A DNA stretch of 64,000 nucleotides from Veillonella sp. (GCF_041333735.1 NZ_JBGKFB010000001.1:1-64000), one strand, 5' to 3'; shown: positions 32,427 to 42,825, counted from the stretch's first letter. The notes: generated from the sequence alone by a model not told the origin. Numbers and translations: made by a program.

Positions 32427-35042
32427 CTATTGTAACATAGATGTTAAAGCTTCACCACCAGCTTTTAATGCTTCCATCAATTTAGCTGGTTCTTTACCAC
32501 CTGCTTGAGCCATGTCTGGACGGCCACCGCCATTACCCCCAGCTACTTGAGCCGCAGCTTTTACGATGTTACCTGCTTTAGCACCTTTAGCCACTACGTC
32601 TTTGGATACTTTACATACAAAGTTAACTTTGTCATCACTCATAGCAGCGCCTACGAGCACTACGCCAGAACCATCTAATTTATCAAGGCCCATATCAGCT
32701 AGGTCACGTAATTCATCAACAGAGGAAGCTTTTACAGAAGCCGCTACAAATGCTACATCGCCAATCATAACCTTACCAGCAATGATATCAGCTGCACCTG
32801 CTGCAGAAAGCTCTTTACGAATTTGTTCTAATTCTTTAGCCGTTTCTTTTGCTTCTGCCAATACTTGATGTAAGCGTTCTTCTACTTGAGGAGCTTTAGT
32901 TTTAAGTTCCCCTGCCATACGTTCGATAGTTAAACGATCATGTTTTGCTGCATCAAGAGCTGCACGACCTGTAATCGCTTCAATACGACGTACACCAGAA
33001 CCGATACCAGCTTCAGAAGTTAAGCGGAAGGAACTAATGAAAGCAGTATTGCCTACATGAGAACCACCACATAATTCAACGGAGAAACCAGGAACCTCTA
33101 CAACGCGAACTACATCGCCATATTTATCGCCAAAGAGTGCCATTGCACCTTTCGCTTTTGCTTCGTCCATGGACATTTCAGCAATAGCTAGGTCTGTAGC
33201 TTTTAAAATTTCTTCATTTACAAGAGCTTCGATTTGATCAAGTTCCTCTTGTGTTACAGGGGAGAAATGAGTGAAGTCAAAGCGCAAGTAATCCGGAGTT
33301 ACTAGAGAACCAGCTTGGTTAACATGCTCGCCAAGAACCTTTTTCAAAGCTGCATGTAACAAGTGTGTTGCTGTATGGTTGCGGGCCATTGCTGCACGAC
33401 GATTTGTATCCACTTCAAGTGTTACATCATCACCTTCAGAGATAGAACCTTCTACAACAGTACCGATATGATATACAGTGCCTTCAGGTAATCGTTTTGT
33501 ATTATGAACCTCTACCTTACCCATTGGGCCAACGATAAAGCCTGTATCACCTAATTGACCGCCCCCTTCAGCATGGAATGGAGTAGTGCGTACGATAACA
33601 GTAATTTCATCGCCATCAGCCGCTGTTTCTAAGCGTTCAGAACCTTTACCAAGCATCAATACGGAGGATGCAGTTTCTGCTTCATCTTCAACAAGTTCTT
33701 CGTCTTTCAAGAACGTAATGTCTGGTGTTGCTACCTTCGCATCTTCTTTTACACGAGCTTCACGAGCGCGTTCACGTTGTTCCTTCATAGCTGCTTCAAA
33801 ACCTTCATGGTCAATTGTAAAGCCGCGTTCAGAAGCAATTTCTTCTGTTAATTCCCAAGGGAATCCATATGTATCATAGAGTTTAAATACTTCTGTGCCA
33901 GGAACTACAGTAGCTTTTTCAGCTGCAAGTGTATCAATCAAGGAGTTTAATAACTCAAGACCTTGTTCCAATGTTTGGTTGAAGCGTTCTTCTTCATTTT
34001 GTACAACACGTTTAACGAAGTCTTGTTTTTCAGCGATGGATTTAATACCAGGGCCAAGGATGTCTACCACAACATCAATAAGTGGTGTTAAGAAGATACC
34101 CTCAATACCAAGCAGACGACCATGACGTACAGCACGACGCAAAATACGACGCAATACGTAACCGCGACCTTCGTTGGATGGCAATACACCATCGGAAATC
34201 AATGCAGTAACAGCACGAGCGTGGTCAGCAATAACCTTCAAAGAAACATCTGTATTTGGATCTTCGTTATACTTAACACCAGCGCGTTTTGCAGTCGTTT
34301 CGATGATTGGGAAAATTAAATCTGTTTCAAAGTTTGTTTTACAACCTTGTAATACGGAAGCCAATCGTTCAAGACCAGCGCCAGTATCGATGTTTTTATG
34401 TTGCAATGGTTCGTAGGAACCATCTGGCATTTTATTGAATTGTGTAAATACTAAGTTCCAGATTTCAAGATATCGATCGCAGTCACAACCTGGTGCACAG
34501 TTAGGATCATCACAACCATGTTCAGGACCTTGGTCGAAGAAGATTTCACTATCAGGACCGCATGGACCTTCACCAATTTCCCAGAAGTTATCTTCAAGAC
34601 GTGTAATGTGGCTTTCTTCTACACCACAATCATTATGCCAAGTATCATATGCTTCTTGGTCATCTGGATATACAGTTACATATAATCTATTTTTATCGAG
34701 TTTAATAACTTCAGTTAAGAACTCCCATGCCCAGTGAATCGCTTCTTTTTTGAAGTAATCACCGAAGGAGAAGTTACCAAGCATTTCAAAGAATGTATGG
34801 TGACGAGCTGTGCGACCTACGTTTTCAAGGTCACCAGTACGCATACATTTTTGGCTTGTTGTAATACGATGACAAGGAGGTACCAATTTACCTGTAAAGA
34901 AAGGCTTCAATGGCGCCATACCTGCCCCGATCAATAATAGAGACGGATCGTTTTCTGGAATAAGAGAAAAACTATCTAATTTTAAATGTCCTTTGCTTTC
35001 AAAAAACTGCAAGTATGCTTGACGCAGTTCATTACCCTTCAT
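32427..35042 (-). CDS. alaS: Alanine-tRNA ligase
   Basis: An 871-residue class II synthetase. The aminoacylation core contains FFTGKLVPPCHRITTSQKCMRTGDLENVG and HHTFFEMLGNFSFGDYFK. The editing domain has the zinc-site motif NHTATHLLHAAL (His-x3-His) and VELCGGSHV. The C-terminal C-Ala domain has DIIAGK and GGNGGGRPDMAQAGG. Full length. It leads alaS-ireB-ruvX-DUF1292. No T-box is visible in the 215 bases upstream. Confidence 0.98.
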   Translation of the reverse strand: MKGNELRQAYLQFFESKGHLKLDSFSLIPENDPSLLLIGAGMAPLKPFFTGKLVPPCHRITTSQKCMRTGDLENVGRTARHHTFFEMLGNFSFGDYFKKEAIHWAWEFLTEVIKLDKNRLYVTVYPDDQEAYDTWHNDCGVEESHITRLEDNFWEIGEGPCGPDSEIFFDQGPEHGCDDPNCAPGCDCDRYLEIWNLVFTQFNKMPDGSYEPLQHKNIDTGAGLERLASVLQGCKTNFETDLIFPIIETTAKRAGVKYNEDPNTDVSLKVIADHARAVTALISDGVLPSNEGRGYVLRRILRRAVRHGRLLGIEGIFLTPLIDVVVDILGPGIKSIAEKQDFVKRVVQNEEERFNQTLEQGLELLNSLIDTLAAEKATVVPGTEVFKLYDTYGFPWELTEEIASERGFTIDHEGFEAAMKEQRERAREARVKEDAKVATPDITFLKDEELVEDEAETASSVLMLGKGSERLETAADGDEITVIVRTTPFHAEGGGQLGDTGFIVGPMGKVEVHNTKRLPEGTVYHIGTVVEGSISEGDDVTLEVDTNRRAAMARNHTATHLLHAALKKVLGEHVNQAGSLVTPDYLRFDFTHFSPVTQEELDQIEALVNEEILKATDLAIAEMSMDEAKAKGAMALFGDKYGDVVRVVEVPGFSVELCGGSHVGNTAFISSFRLTSEAGIGSGVRRIEAITGRAALDAAKHDRLTIERMAGELKTKAPQVEERLHQVLAEAKETAKELEQIRKELSAAGAADIIAGKVMIGDVAFVAASVKASSVDELRDLADMGLDKLDGSGVVLVGAAMSDDKVNFVCKVSKDVVAKGAKAGNIVKAAAQVAGGNGGGRPDMAQAGGKEPAKLMEALKAGGEALTSMLQ

Positions 35043-35184
35043 GTGTATATTCCTCCTAAAATTATTTACTCTTCATTATAACGTAAATCCGATATAAAAT
35101 CTATCAAAAACATTGAAGTCATGCGGAGTTCCTATACTTTTACAATGAGAAAAGTTAGGATAAAATTCAAGTTTTACATAAACG

Positions 35185-35238
35185 AAAAAGAGGTTATACA
35201 AATCAACAGAACATAATTGATTCGTATAGCCTCTTTTA
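35185..35238 (-). terminator. Terminator of the NlpC/P60 gene
   Basis: AAAGAGGCTATACGAATCAAT pairs with ATTTGTATAACCTCTTT on the minus strand, with T residues after. Confidence 0.85.
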
Positions 35239-35257
35239 AAGCTAGTTATATATTAGC

Positions 35258-36067
35258 TTAGATAACGCGTTTTGCGCCGATATAGCGTTCACCCCAATAG
35301 CCAGTATCAAGATCTGCTACTGCAACACCACGACTGGAAGTGGCGCTGATGAACTTGCCATCGCCAATATAAATACCGGAGTGAGACGGACCTGGTTCAT
35401 ATGTTTCAAAGAATACCAAATCCCCGGCTTTCAAGTTTGCACGAGAAACTTCAACACCTACGTTATATTGTTCATCTGCCAAACGTGGTAAAGAGATACC
35501 TTGTTTCGCAAATACATATTTAACATAACCAGAGCAGTCAAAACCACTTGGAGTAGTACCGCCAAATACATATGGTACACCGCGGTATTTGTCCGCTTCT
35601 GCCAAGATAGCATGGATGCTATTTGGTGTTTCATTTTTTGTAATATTATTTAATTTAATATTTTTGCCAGTAATGGATTGACCTGCAATACGACGAGACG
35701 TCGCATTGTTGTTTGTGAAAGCGGATTTTGTCGCTACTGCTTTTGTCGCTGCATTTTGAGTCAATACTGCCTTCGTAGAACGAGGAGCACTCATCAACGC
35801 ATTATACGTAGCAGGACCTACGATACCGTCCACTGGTAAGCCACGATCTTGTTGGAACAGACGAACTGCCCATTTCGTTTCTTTACCATATACACCATTT
35901 TTATCTGTAGCATTATAACCGTGTTTAATTAGTTGTTGTTGAACCGCTGTAACACTTTTGCCCTTATCACCATATTGTAATGTTGTTGCACCTACCATGG
36001 CTGTTGTGGCACACACAAAAGTTAATGTTAATGCCGTTATTTTAACCTTACTATATTTTGACTTCAT
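35258..36067 (-). CDS. Secreted NlpC/P60 endopeptidase with peptidoglycan-binding domain
   Basis: A 269-residue cell-wall hydrolase. A signal peptide ends near VGA-TT (residue 28). Residues 30-85 form a PG_binding_1 domain (GDKGKSVTAVQQQLIKHGY). A Ser/Thr/Ala linker follows. Residues about 150-265 are the NlpC/P60 domain with catalytic Cys in FDCSGYVKY, His in PSHSGIYIGDG, and a second His-equivalent position near the end. It likely cuts stem-peptide bonds. The ATG at 36067 has AAAGGA 6 bases upstream. Confidence 0.9.
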   Translation of the reverse strand: MKSKYSKVKITALTLTFVCATTAMVGATTLQYGDKGKSVTAVQQQLIKHGYNATDKNGVYGKETKWAVRLFQQDRGLPVDGIVGPATYNALMSAPRSTKAVLTQNAATKAVATKSAFTNNNATSRRIAGQSITGKNIKLNNITKNETPNSIHAILAEADKYRGVPYVFGGTTPSGFDCSGYVKYVFAKQGISLPRLADEQYNVGVEVSRANLKAGDLVFFETYEPGPSHSGIYIGDGKFISATSSRGVAVADLDTGYWGERYIGAKRVI

Positions 36068-36150
36068 ATGCTTCCTTTCCAAAAACTTTTAAAGTAAGTT
36101 ATTTATTCAAAATATACTAACCGTCTATTTATTTGCATTCACAAATACAG

Positions 36151-37161
36151 CTAGTCTTCTTTGCTTTTGTGAGTATAAGTCTCAGGTGCCATAAACACAT
36201 CTGCACTACTAGGTCCAAGTAATGGAGCCTCTTCATGCTCATCAAAGTTTATAGCTGACTTAACCCAATACAAAGGCCGTTGCTTCACCTCTTCAAAAAT
36301 ACGACCTACATACTCGCCAATAATTCCCAGTCCGACGAGTTGAATCCCACCAATGAACAAAATTGATACGCCCAAGGTAGTCCATCCATTCAAGGCTTGA
36401 CCCGTAAGATATACATACAAGAGGTGCAATATAAGCAAGAAGCTTAACCCACCACATAGTACACCGACGTACAAAGCAGCCCGTAAAGGAACTCTTGAAA
36501 AGGCTGTTACCCCATCGAGAGCAAATCGTATCATTTTGCGCACACTAAACTTTGAAACCCCTGCAAAACGAGGTGGCGCCACAAAGTGCAACTCAGCTTG
36601 TCTATACCCTAAGGCACCGACAATACCGCGCAAGAAACGACCATGTTCTCTAAACCGTTTCAATGTGCCCAATGCTTTACTATTCATGAGGCGGAAATCA
36701 GACCCACCTTCAACAATAGGAACATCAGCCATTTTGTTCATTAGTTTGTAATAATACTTAGACGTGAAAGATTTAGCCCAACTAGCATCTTCAGTTGAAT
36801 CGCGTATGGTGCGCACCACATCATACCCCGATTCCCACAACCGAACAAGTTCAGGAATCAAAGCTGGTGGATGCTGCATGTCACCGTCCATTGTAATAAC
36901 TGCATCTCCATGAGCATAATCAAGACCACAAGTAAGCGCAGTCTGATGCCCAAAATTACGAGCAAGCAATAACACTTTGACATGTTTATCATTGTAAGCA
37001 ATTTCACGCAATATCATAGATGACGAATCACTAGAACCGTCGTCTACGAAGATTATTTCATAATCGTACGTGAGTCCTGACATAACATCAGTTACAGCTT
37101 TATAAAAATTCGCTATGTTCTCTTCTTCGTTATATACAGGCACTACAATAGAAAGTAACAT
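36151..37161 (-). CDS. GT2-family membrane glycosyltransferase (GtrB/DPM1-like)
   Basis: A 336-residue protein. The GT-A domain has SIVVPVYNEEENI, VDDGSSDSS and the metal-binding ITMDGDMQHPP. Two membrane helices lie at about 230-290 (YVGVLCGGLSFLLILHLLYVY and the next one), as in GtrB, which loads glucose onto undecaprenyl phosphate. So it is probably a polyprenyl-phosphate hexose synthase for cell-surface glycan decoration. A flippase or second transferase is not nearby. Confidence 0.85.
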   Translation of the reverse strand: MLLSIVVPVYNEEENIANFYKAVTDVMSGLTYDYEIIFVDDGSSDSSSMILREIAYNDKHVKVLLLARNFGHQTALTCGLDYAHGDAVITMDGDMQHPPALIPELVRLWESGYDVVRTIRDSTEDASWAKSFTSKYYYKLMNKMADVPIVEGGSDFRLMNSKALGTLKRFREHGRFLRGIVGALGYRQAELHFVAPPRFAGVSKFSVRKMIRFALDGVTAFSRVPLRAALYVGVLCGGLSFLLILHLLYVYLTGQALNGWTTLGVSILFIGGIQLVGLGIIGEYVGRIFEEVKQRPLYWVKSAINFDEHEEAPLLGPSSADVFMAPETYTHKSKED

Positions 37162-37658
37162 AAATCCTCCAAAGTATTTTACTCACATATTTTAAGTTAA
37201 TTAGTAAATTAAGGCAAATCATCAAGGTTAACAATAGGCAGATTTATATCTACAAATTCAGTAAATAAGCGATTTCTTAACACTCTACCGCTTTTCCTCT
37301 TCATTTACTCTATATATAAGTATGCCAAATAAGTAAAATATTATTTTATATATAAAACTACTTAATAAGCCGCATTATAAAATAAATTTATATCAGTAGA
37401 AAATAACAAATGCTGTTATTAACTAGCCAAATCAAGAATTAATCAAAAAATCAAATATATTTTCTACATCAAATACAAGGAATCTAACTGATTTCATTTA
37501 ATTTTCATGAATCTCGTAGCAAATTTACAAATTCTTCTATCTATAAACCAATTATATATACTCAAAATATGAATAAAATACTAACATTATAAAAAAACAA
37601 AGCTAATTTAATGATTCTAACTAACTGAATCACCAAAATCTTCTCCTATAGAGAAGAA
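37162..37658. other. AT-rich intergenic region, no gene seen
   Basis: About 500 bases of very AT-rich sequence between the glycosyltransferase start and the next gene's terminator. No open frame with a ribosome site, no strong inverted repeat and no tandem repeat were seen. The glycosyltransferase promoter should lie at the left edge. Confidence 0.6.
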
Positions 37659-37682
37659 AGAGACCCTTATAAGGGTCTCTTA
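37656..37682 (-). terminator. Terminator of the hydrogenase operon
   Basis: AGAGACCCTTATAAGGGTCTCT is a perfect palindrome, followed on the minus strand by TTTCTTCT. It lies directly after the HupH-like gene. Confidence 0.75.
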
Positions 37683-37684
37683 TA

Positions 37685-38062
37685 TTATAGGCCAGCAGCA
37701 TCAATCCAAGATTGTAAATCCGCCTCTGCTAACTCCATATCCTCTTCATATGCACCAGCTACGACTGGATATTTAGCAACCTCTACAGTGTGCAAAATCG
37801 AATCATCTCGGCCATTTTTAAAGGTGCCAATCCAAATTCCAGAGAATTGAGATTCATACCACTCTACAGGCTGATCTGTTTCATTGAAGTTAATCGTAAT
37901 ATGACCACGACCAAGTGTTTCTAATACCTCCACTTGCTCTTCTTCTGCAAGACCTGTTTTTTCTATATAAATAGAATAAGTCTCACCTGTTTCGCGCAAA
38001 TTTTTAAGTGCTAAACGCAACTCATTTAAAACGGCGCGAACATTACCATAATTCTCAATCAT
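37685..38062 (-). CDS. HupH/HyaF-like hydrogenase expression protein
   Basis: A 125-residue protein. It resembles the C-terminal domain of HupH (GRGHITINF, WYESQFSGIWIGTF, TVEVAKYP), which helps mature or express uptake NiFe hydrogenases in proteobacteria. Proteobacterial HupH is about twice as long and has an extra N-terminal half; this is the single-domain form. It is last in the hydrogenase operon. Confidence 0.8.
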   Translation of the reverse strand: MIENYGNVRAVLNELRLALKNLRETGETYSIYIEKTGLAEEEQVEVLETLGRGHITINFNETDQPVEWYESQFSGIWIGTFKNGRDDSILHTVEVAKYPVVAGAYEEDMELAEADLQSWIDAAGL

Positions 38063-38108
38063 AAATACTCCTATTAGAGATAAATTTACATCCTATATAC
38101 CTATTAGT

Positions 38109-38687
38109 TTAAGTGTTAGGTTCTGCAGTTACGCCCCATTCTCGTAACACATTGAGTACACGCTCTTTCACCTCTGGTAAAGCTCGTTGTACAGGTGCAC
38201 TAGGTTCAAAACCAATCTCTAACGATTCTGGTTCCACCCCAATAACGACAGCATCCTCTAAGGGATCCTCTTGAATGGCGCGGATACGTAAAATATCTTG
38301 CATCCCTACTTCGTGTACAGAAATATGTTCTGTGAAATATTGTTCTAATTCCTTATGAGGAAACTCATATATAGTTCCTGGAGCTTCCCCACCATTAATG
38401 GCGTCTACGAGCAGAATTTTCTTCATACCACGCATATACGTAAGTAGTTCCATCCCCATCGTTCCACCATCAATAATAGAAATAGACGGTGTAAATGTGA
38501 AAGACTCTTTCAACTCTTTTACTACATGAACCCCTAATCCCTCGTCAGTAAGTAATATATTACCTACACCGAGTAGGACGATTTCATTATTACCATCATC
38601 ATAAAGGCTATTTAAATCAATACGCGGACCCTCTGAGTCCGCGTATTGTTCCAAGCCACTGATGAGTTCAGTACTTGTATTAGTCAT
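38109..38687 (-). CDS. Hydrogenase maturation protease (HyaD/HybD family)
   Basis: A 192-residue protein with the M52 core VLLGVGNILLTDEGLGVHVV (nickel-sensing Glu), IIDGGTMGMELL (Asp) and HEVGMQDIL (His). It removes the C-terminal peptide of the large subunit after nickel insertion. The ATG at 38687 lies inside the last codons of the cytochrome gene (8-base overlap), so translation is likely coupled. About 30 N-terminal residues before the fold are unusual. Confidence 0.9.
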   Translation of the reverse strand: MTNTSTELISGLEQYADSEGPRIDLNSLYDDGNNEIVLLGVGNILLTDEGLGVHVVKELKESFTFTPSISIIDGGTMGMELLTYMRGMKKILLVDAINGGEAPGTIYEFPHKELEQYFTEHISVHEVGMQDILRIRAIQEDPLEDAVVIGVEPESLEIGFEPSAPVQRALPEVKERVLNVLREWGVTAEPNT

Positions 38688-39489
38688 TTTCTTGTAATTC
38701 TCTTTCTCTAGGATCGTTAGGATCACTTGGACGATATGTTGTACCAGATGGTTTATCGATACGTTCACCACGACGGCGTTTGCCATTGAGGTCTTCAATA
38801 TCGATTGGGTCATGCGCATAATACTTCATACCAGAAACCATGGCAGATACTTCGCCAGATTCTTCCATAACGTCTTCTCGGAATGCCATGTACACATGAA
38901 CAATAGTGAAGAACAAGAAGCCCCAAGCAATATAGTGATGGATAATATGAACCTTGTATTCACCACCAAATAGTGTAACAACTGGAGCAAATAAAGTTCC
39001 TAAAATACCATTAGGATCAACCATTGAATACATTGTAAAACCTGTTAAGATTTCAAAGAAGAACATAATGTACACCATCATGTACGCAGTTCTCGCTAAG
39101 GAGTTACGAAGCCAATGATGTTCATGCTTTTGAGGAATCATCAAATAGTGCAATGTAGTTTCTTTAAGACCATACCAATACCGTTTTTGGCGGAATTTAG
39201 GTAATAATCTGTCTCCTCGATTCCAAAGAGCACCAGCAAATCGGAAGATAAAGGAGAATGTTAAGATAACCCCTGCAATGAAATGGATACGACGCATGGT
39301 TTCCATAGAGAACCAGCCATCAATAGCAAAGGTTGGCTCTGGATTACCTGTGATAGCTGAAAATCCTGGGTCACCGATATATAAACCTGTCCAGAATAAT
39401 GCAGTTACGCTTAGCACCATAGTCCAGTGGAATATGCGCAGCCATAGACTAAATACGACATACGCCTTTTTGTCAGTATGTATTAACAT
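38680..39489 (-). CDS. NiFe-hydrogenase b-type cytochrome subunit
   Basis: A 269-residue membrane protein with four to five helices. Likely haem-ligand His residues stand in RIFHWTMVLS, RRIHFIAGVI and KVHIIHHYIAWGF. It passes electrons from the periplasmic hydrogenase dimer to quinone and anchors it. The C-terminal 45 residues are a charged cytosolic tail. It starts 15 bases after the large-subunit stop. Confidence 0.92.
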   Translation of the reverse strand: MLIHTDKKAYVVFSLWLRIFHWTMVLSVTALFWTGLYIGDPGFSAITGNPEPTFAIDGWFSMETMRRIHFIAGVILTFSFIFRFAGALWNRGDRLLPKFRQKRYWYGLKETTLHYLMIPQKHEHHWLRNSLARTAYMMVYIMFFFEILTGFTMYSMVDPNGILGTLFAPVVTLFGGEYKVHIIHHYIAWGFLFFTIVHVYMAFREDVMEESGEVSAMVSGMKYYAHDPIDIEDLNGKRRRGERIDKPSGTTYRPSDPNDPRERELQEND

Positions 39490-39503
39490 AAGCCCACCAC
39501 CCT

Positions 39504-41405
39504 TTATTTACACAATGCATCTGTATTGACGGAAACAATTTTTTCGCCTTTTTTATTGTATAAATGGGTTGCACATGCGAGACATGGATCAAAGGAGTGA
39601 ATTACCTTCAAGATTTCAAGTGGTTTATCTGCAATTTTTACATGTGTATCAATCATGGAATCTTCGTAGGCACCATGTTCATTTGCTGCAGTCTTAGGAC
39701 ATGCATTCCATGTAGATGGTACGATACATTGATAGTTTGCAGAGCGGCCATCTTTAATGTGAATCCAGTGGCCCAAACCACCACGAGGAGCATCTACAAG
39801 GCCAACGCCTTTAGCATCTTTATCCCATGTCTTTGGCTCAAACTTAGTCATATCAGCCACTGTAGTATCGCCATTCTTGATGTTAGCAACAAGTTTATCA
39901 AAGAAGTATTGACTCATATTTGCTGCTACTTGTGCATCAAGGCCACGACATGCTGTACGACCAACCATTGTAGTCATCCATACGTGAGCAGGAACGCCAA
40001 GTACTTGAGATACTGTATCGATTTGACGAACAATCATAGATTCTGCCCAAGTTGGGTCTTTAATGATACCTTGTTTTACTTTTGTATATACAACGATATA
40101 TTTTGCTAATGGGCCAACTTCTGCAGTTTTGCCTTTGAAAGTTGGGGATTTAATCCAAGAATATTTTTTATCTTCATCAAGGAATTCCCATTTTTCTTTT
40201 GTACCAGATTTAGGGCCTGTAAACTTAGGATCGGTAACACCTTCGATAGGATGAAGAGAGCTTTTACCATCTGGATATGTGAACCAGGAGTGATCAACCT
40301 CTTCACTGAGGTATTGAGGATCCATGAAGTCTTTACCTTCCAATGGAATAAATGTAGCTTTATCTACGCCTAATGCGAAGTTTTCAACTACGCCATTAGA
40401 ACGAACAACACATTTTTTATGGTAGTCGCCATTAGAAATGCCAGAATATGTATCATCTGGATAGTCACCGTAGGACATAACGCGTTTTTTCGCAAGGCCA
40501 CCGCCATCAATCATGCCTTTTTCTACATACATTTTGCCGATAGCTAATAGATCTGGCACGTAGAAATTATCAACTAAGTCTTTAGCTAATGCAATAGATT
40601 GCTCTACTGCAGCAAGACGTTGTGTATTGATAGGCGCATTCATATCATTCATAGAGATAGAACATGGCATACCACCAACGATGTAATGTGGATGAGGGTT
40701 TTTACCACCGAATACAACGTGAGGAATTACGATATCACGTTGACGGTCAAGAATATTCAAGTAATGGGATACGGCCATTAAATGAACCTCTGGTGGCAAC
40801 AAATTATAATCAGGATGATCCCACCATTGAGCGGAGAAAATACCCAACTGACCAGATTCTACGATTTTCTTAACCTTTTGTTGTACAGCTGTAAAATAAG
40901 CAGCTGTAGCTTTAGGGAACTCTTTAGGATATGCTGAGTCTTTAGACGCAGTTTCAGCTGGTGCTAAACCACTTACATTATAAGTATTTAATACATCGTT
41001 TTGTAATTGTGCGGTTTTAGCTGGATCTGCACTAAGAGCTGCTACAGGGCTAACCCAGTCAAGAGCATGCAAATGATAGAAGTGAACAATATGGTCATGT
41101 ACATCTAAACAACTATGCATGATATTACGAATGTAGTTTGCATTTTTAGGAATCGTAATGCCAATCGCATCCTCTACAGCACGTAATGCCGCCAAAGCAT
41201 GTGTTGAAGTACATACGCCACAAATACGTTGCACGAACGCCCAAAGGTCACGAGGATCGCGATCTTTAGCAACAAGTTCGATACCGCGCCAAGCAGTACC
41301 AGAAGACAATGCGTCCTCTACTTTACCACTCGCTTCATCAACTTTTATTTCTACCCGTAAGTGACCTTCAATACGGGAAATCGGATCTACTACTACGCGT
41401 TTCAT
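39504..41405 (-). CDS. NiFe-hydrogenase large subunit, membrane uptake type
   Basis: A 633-residue catalytic subunit. N-terminal nickel ligands are in RICGVCTSTHALAA and C-terminal ones in DPCLACATH. The 19 residues after that His are the peptide cut off by the maturation protease. It oxidises hydrogen in the periplasm and is carried out with the Tat-tagged small subunit. Its length is at the upper end of group 1 because of an insertion around residues 300-400. The start overlaps the small-subunit stop (TAATG). Confidence 0.95.
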   Translation of the reverse strand: MKRVVVDPISRIEGHLRVEIKVDEASGKVEDALSSGTAWRGIELVAKDRDPRDLWAFVQRICGVCTSTHALAALRAVEDAIGITIPKNANYIRNIMHSCLDVHDHIVHFYHLHALDWVSPVAALSADPAKTAQLQNDVLNTYNVSGLAPAETASKDSAYPKEFPKATAAYFTAVQQKVKKIVESGQLGIFSAQWWDHPDYNLLPPEVHLMAVSHYLNILDRQRDIVIPHVVFGGKNPHPHYIVGGMPCSISMNDMNAPINTQRLAAVEQSIALAKDLVDNFYVPDLLAIGKMYVEKGMIDGGGLAKKRVMSYGDYPDDTYSGISNGDYHKKCVVRSNGVVENFALGVDKATFIPLEGKDFMDPQYLSEEVDHSWFTYPDGKSSLHPIEGVTDPKFTGPKSGTKEKWEFLDEDKKYSWIKSPTFKGKTAEVGPLAKYIVVYTKVKQGIIKDPTWAESMIVRQIDTVSQVLGVPAHVWMTTMVGRTACRGLDAQVAANMSQYFFDKLVANIKNGDTTVADMTKFEPKTWDKDAKGVGLVDAPRGGLGHWIHIKDGRSANYQCIVPSTWNACPKTAANEHGAYEDSMIDTHVKIADKPLEILKVIHSFDPCLACATHLYNKKGEKIVSVNTDALCK

Positions 41406-42544
41406 TAGTGACCTCCTCCATTATTATGTTTCTTTTCATCCCATAAGCCTTGTTCTTTTAAGCGTTTTTCTTCTTTCATATCAAGAATTTTATTACGCGT
41501 AAGAGTTGCAGCACCATGAACGATAACTGCTGCAGTAGCACCAACAGCAGCTACTGTACCGATTGTATCAGCAGTTGTGATGGTATTAGCCAATGGAATA
41601 TCTGGTAAACGTTTGTAGAATACGTCATTATCCCAGAAGCCCTTTTCAGAGCAACCAATACAGCCGTGACCGGATTGAATTGGATAGGACAAACCATTCC
41701 ACCAACGTAAGTTACCACAAGAATTATATGTTTGAGGTCCACGACAACCTACTTTATACAAGCACCAACCAGATTTGGATGCATCGTCGTCGAATTTTTC
41801 AACGAAGAGACCAGAGTCAAAGAAGGCACGGCGGTAGCATGTGTCGTGAATACGATTGCCATAAAATTGTTTAGGACGGCCTTGAGAATCAAGAGGTGGA
41901 ATTTGACCAAATAATGCATAATGCATGATTACACCAGTCATAACCTCTGGAATTGGAGGGCACCCAGGAACTTTGATAATAGGTTTGCCAGATACAACAG
42001 AAGATACAGATACTGTATTTGTTGGATTTGGTTTAGCCGCTTGAATACCGCCCCAAGATGCACAAGAGCCATATTCGATGATTGCTGCTGCACCTTTAGC
42101 CGCTTCTAATAAGGATTCTTTAAATGTGCGACCACCTACTGTACAGTAAACACCATTTTCATCAAGTGGAACACCACCTTCAACCGCCAAGATGTATTTG
42201 CCTGCTTTTTCTTTGATGATTTTTTCTAAATGTTCCTCTAATGGTGCACCAGATGCAGCCGCCAAGGTATCATCATATTCAAGAGAAATCATATTCAAAA
42301 TTACATCAGATGTAAATGGAGAAGATGAGCGAATAAAGGACTCACTACAACCAGTACATTCATGACCATGTAGCCAAATTACCGTAGGCAATTCAGTTGT
42401 TTCAGCAGCCTTAACAACGGTGTCTAACATCGTTGGTGGCAAACCTAAAATAGCGGTGAGTGCTACACAGGATTTCATAAATGTGCGTCGACTCAAACGT
42501 CGCTCTTGGAAGAGTGTCCATAAACTGTTTATACGATTCTTCAC
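41405..42544 (-). CDS. NiFe-hydrogenase small subunit with Tat signal
   Basis: A 379-residue protein with a twin-Arg signal RRLSRRTFMKSC near residue 15. The iron-sulphur region has IWLHGHECTGCSESFIR, EYGSCASWGG and, later, VGCRGPQTYNSC and SGHGCIGCSEKGFWD. A C-terminal membrane helix (IGTVAAVGATAAVIVHGAA) anchors it. GTG at 42544 is chosen: AAGGAGG is 9 bases upstream. The accessory hyp genes are not in the window. Confidence 0.95.
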   Translation of the reverse strand: MKNRINSLWTLFQERRLSRRTFMKSCVALTAILGLPPTMLDTVVKAAETTELPTVIWLHGHECTGCSESFIRSSSPFTSDVILNMISLEYDDTLAAASGAPLEEHLEKIIKEKAGKYILAVEGGVPLDENGVYCTVGGRTFKESLLEAAKGAAAIIEYGSCASWGGIQAAKPNPTNTVSVSSVVSGKPIIKVPGCPPIPEVMTGVIMHYALFGQIPPLDSQGRPKQFYGNRIHDTCYRRAFFDSGLFVEKFDDDASKSGWCLYKVGCRGPQTYNSCGNLRWWNGLSYPIQSGHGCIGCSEKGFWDNDVFYKRLPDIPLANTITTADTIGTVAAVGATAAVIVHGAATLTRNKILDMKEEKRLKEQGLWDEKKHNNGGGH

Positions 42545-42737
42545 GGAATATAGCCTCCTTACAACAACTTTGCGCAATATATCAATATTACTTAATGAAC
42601 TACAACTATTATGATAATAATCATACTATGAAAATTAAATAATATACTACTTAATTCATCACAGCTATTACGATAACAATCATATTCTTACTACTTTATT
42701 ATATCACTTAATATTTATGAAAACTATATAATTCAAA

Positions 42738-42787
42738 TAAAAAAGCTGTATACAAGAAATTTTATTTAACTTGCATACAGCCTTGTA
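42738..42787 (-). terminator. Terminator of trxA
   Basis: GCTGTATGCAAG pairs with CTTGTATACAGC on the minus strand, then TTTTTT. It sits between trxA and the hydrogenase operon start. Confidence 0.85.
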
Positions 42788-42825
42788 TTATATATTTTTT
42801 GTAAAATTTATTAGTTATCAATAAA

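Noticed and set aside
34122..34937. Plus-strand open frames opposite alaS
   Set aside because: Shadows of a conserved gene; no ribosome sites and no protein-like composition. The same holds for frames opposite ftsK, hydrogenase, recA and thrS.
35043..35184. T-box leader for alaS
   Set aside because: No GGTGG-type T-box and no terminator/antiterminator before the alaS start.
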